A DNA stretch of 64,000 bases, from contig NHNW01000016.1 in assembly GCA_002786025.1 (NCBI GenBank), positions 248,001-312,000 of the forward strand. Reading direction: 5' to 3'. The notes under the pieces were generated by a model, which was not told the DNA's origin, did not search any database, and saw only the letters and a program-made list of their open reading frames with translations. The number at the start of each line of letters is the position of its first letter. The stretch's first letter is position 1. Of the stretch, positions 62,426 to 64,000 are shown piece by piece. Position numbers and translations under genes: made by a program. The DNA comes from Zasmidium citrigriseum. Taxonomy: Eukaryota > Ascomycota > Dothideomycetes > Mycosphaerellales > Mycosphaerellaceae.

Positions 62426-64000
62426 ATGGCCAACGCTCCTGATCATCCACTTGAAAATACCGACAACGATGGTATCCAGGCTCCCGATCTCGAAGCAAAC
62501 ACCTCACCTCCTCAAGAAAGCTCCAAGACCTCCGAACCCTACCTCGTCAAATTCGAACCCAACGACCCAGCCAACCCCATGAACTGGTCCTTCCCCTACA
62601 AAGCCTTCATCACAGCTCAACTCGGTCTCCTCGCCCTCGCAGCCTCTCTCGCAAGCTCCATCATCGCCCCAGCCGAGACCGCCATCTCGAAGCACTTCCA
62701 CATCGGGCACGAGGTCTCCGTCCTGACAATCTCGCTCTTTGTGCTGGGCTTTGCGGTCGGACCGTTGATGTGGGCACCGATTGCTGAAGTGTATGGACGG
62801 AAGTGGAGTATGTTGCCGGCGATGTTTGTGATGGGGTGTTTTACGATTGGGACGGCGGTTAGTCGGCACGCGCAGGATGTTTTTATTACGAGGTTCTTCG
62901 GTGAGGGCAATATTTGAGACTGCATGCTATGGAGGCTGACGAATTCGAAGCTGGCGTATTTGGTTCTGCTCCTGTGAGTAATGTCAACGCCTCACTGGGA
63001 GATTTCTACGAGCCGAAAGCAAGAGGCATCGCCGTGTCGATATATGCGGTGATGGTCGTTGGCGGTCAGCACATTTGCAGCCCATCGACATTCAACAGTG
63101 TTGAACATTACTTCAGGTCCAACACTTGGTCCCGTCATAGGCAGTGCCCTTACAAACAACCCCCATCTCGGCTGGAGATGTAAGTCATTATGCCCCTTCT
63201 CCCTTCTCCGTCACGTACTGACCAAACAGGGACCGAATACATCTCGGCAATCTTCATCTTCGCAATCACAGTCGTACTTAACCTCAAGACCATGACTACC
63301 CATCAAATATTCGAGACCTCTCACTAACCTCCAACCCTGTGCTCTTAGGTCGCCACCCTCTTCCTCCCCGAACTCTACGCCCCCGTCCTCCTCAAACGCA
63401 AAGCCCAGCGCCTCCGTCTCAGTACAAACGACTCCCGCTACTACCACCCACACGAAAACGAACGAATGCGACCAAGCAACATCCTAGCAAAATACTTCTC
63501 CCGGCCCCTAATAATGCTCACAACCGAACCCATGTGCACCTGCATCGCAATCTACGCCTCCTTCGTCTACGGCCTTCTCTACATGACGCTCGAAGTCTTT
63601 CCCATAGTCTTTGCGGAGGAAAGGGGGTTTGGGCCTGTGGTGTCGACGTTGCCGTTCCTAGGATTGTTCGTTGGGATCCTCTGCTCAATAGGTGTCAATT
63701 TGGCCAACCAAAGTTTTTACGCTAGAGCTATGGAGAAGAATCATGGACGTGCGGCACCCGAGGCCAGACTGCCGCCCATGATCCTCGGAGGTGTATTCTT
63801 CACCACAGGTCTATTCTGGTTCGGATGGACGGCGGCGCCGAAATATCACTGGTCGATCTCTACTATCGCAGCTGGTGTGTCCTCTTCAACCCCCAGAGTA
63901 CACTCATCAACTAACACCCACTTGACAGGATTCATCGGCGCGGGCTTCAACATCATCTTCCAACAATGCATAAACTACCTCATAGACGTCCGTCAATCCC
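62426..64000 (+). CDS. DHA1-type MFS multidrug transporter, 3' truncated by window edge
   Basis: Drug:H+ antiporter-like permease. Exons 62426-62900, 62951-63064, 63117-63179, 63230-63273, 63349-63874 and 63929 to the window end; five small introns (50-75 bp) all close in frame. The acidic cytoplasmic N-terminus is followed by DPANPMNWSFPYKAF, a typical entry to helix 1. Then come the motif-A-like PIAEVYGRKWSMLP and, after splicing, RFFAGVFGSAPVSNVNASLG, DFYEPKARGIAVSIYAV, VVGGPTLGPVIGSAL and NPHLGWRWTEY, all hallmarks of fungal 12-helix DHA1 exporters. LFLPELYAPVLLKRKAQRLR marks the central loop. About six helices are present plus part of the second half; the end is outside the window. Confidence 0.93.

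Overview
The window reads as nuclear DNA of a filamentous ascomycete (Pezizomycotina, most likely a Dothideomycete). Genes carry short GT-AG introns of about 41-136 bp, intergenic spaces are compact, and several families are fungal (GH54/CBM42 arabinofuranosidase, GH71 glucanase, homoisocitrate dehydrogenase of the alpha-aminoadipate lysine pathway, OPT and MFS transporters, a DUF6536 membrane protein). One 8.9 kb block shows saturated repeat-induced point mutation (RIP), a process specific to fungi. The genus cannot be fixed from sequence alone.

Layout. 1-9.4 kb: 3' part of a multicopper oxidase, a Gfo/Idh/MocA oxidoreductase resembling fungal D-galacturonate reductase, an FAD phenol-hydroxylase-type monooxygenase and an EF-hand MscS-like channel. 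9.73-18.6 kb: a gene-free block in which CpA and TpG are almost absent and TpA is everywhere. Read on the minus strand with RIP changes in mind, it holds the remains of a RecQ-type helicase and of a second protein with a DUF6589-like signature. 19.3-31.8 kb: an OPT oligopeptide transporter, a GMPPA-type sugar nucleotidyltransferase, a DUF1769-like protein, LYS12, a secreted lysozyme-like protein and a cytochrome P450. 32.9-41.6 kb: a disordered Ala/Pro/Lys-rich protein, a DUF6536 protein, a 2.6 kb empty stretch and a GH54 arabinofuranosidase. 41.8-50.6 kb: an MFS permease, a small hypothetical gene, an ABHD12-like hydrolase, an MFS gene with an in-frame stop near its end, and a sugar porter. 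51.5-64 kb: an 11-exon GH71 glucanase with Cys-rich modules, a secreted AHFWE-motif protein, a class 3 lipase, an F-box-like protein and the 5' part of a DHA1-type MFS transporter.

There is no single operon-like pathway. The gene set is nevertheless rich in functions for a life on plant material: release of arabinose, probable galacturonate reduction, phenolic oxidation, lipid or ester hydrolysis, sugar and peptide uptake, drug-type efflux and secreted wall-active proteins. Exon structures were built by hand from splice signals, and every intron was checked for reading-frame closure. No tRNA, rRNA, CRISPR array or tandem telomere repeat was recognised.
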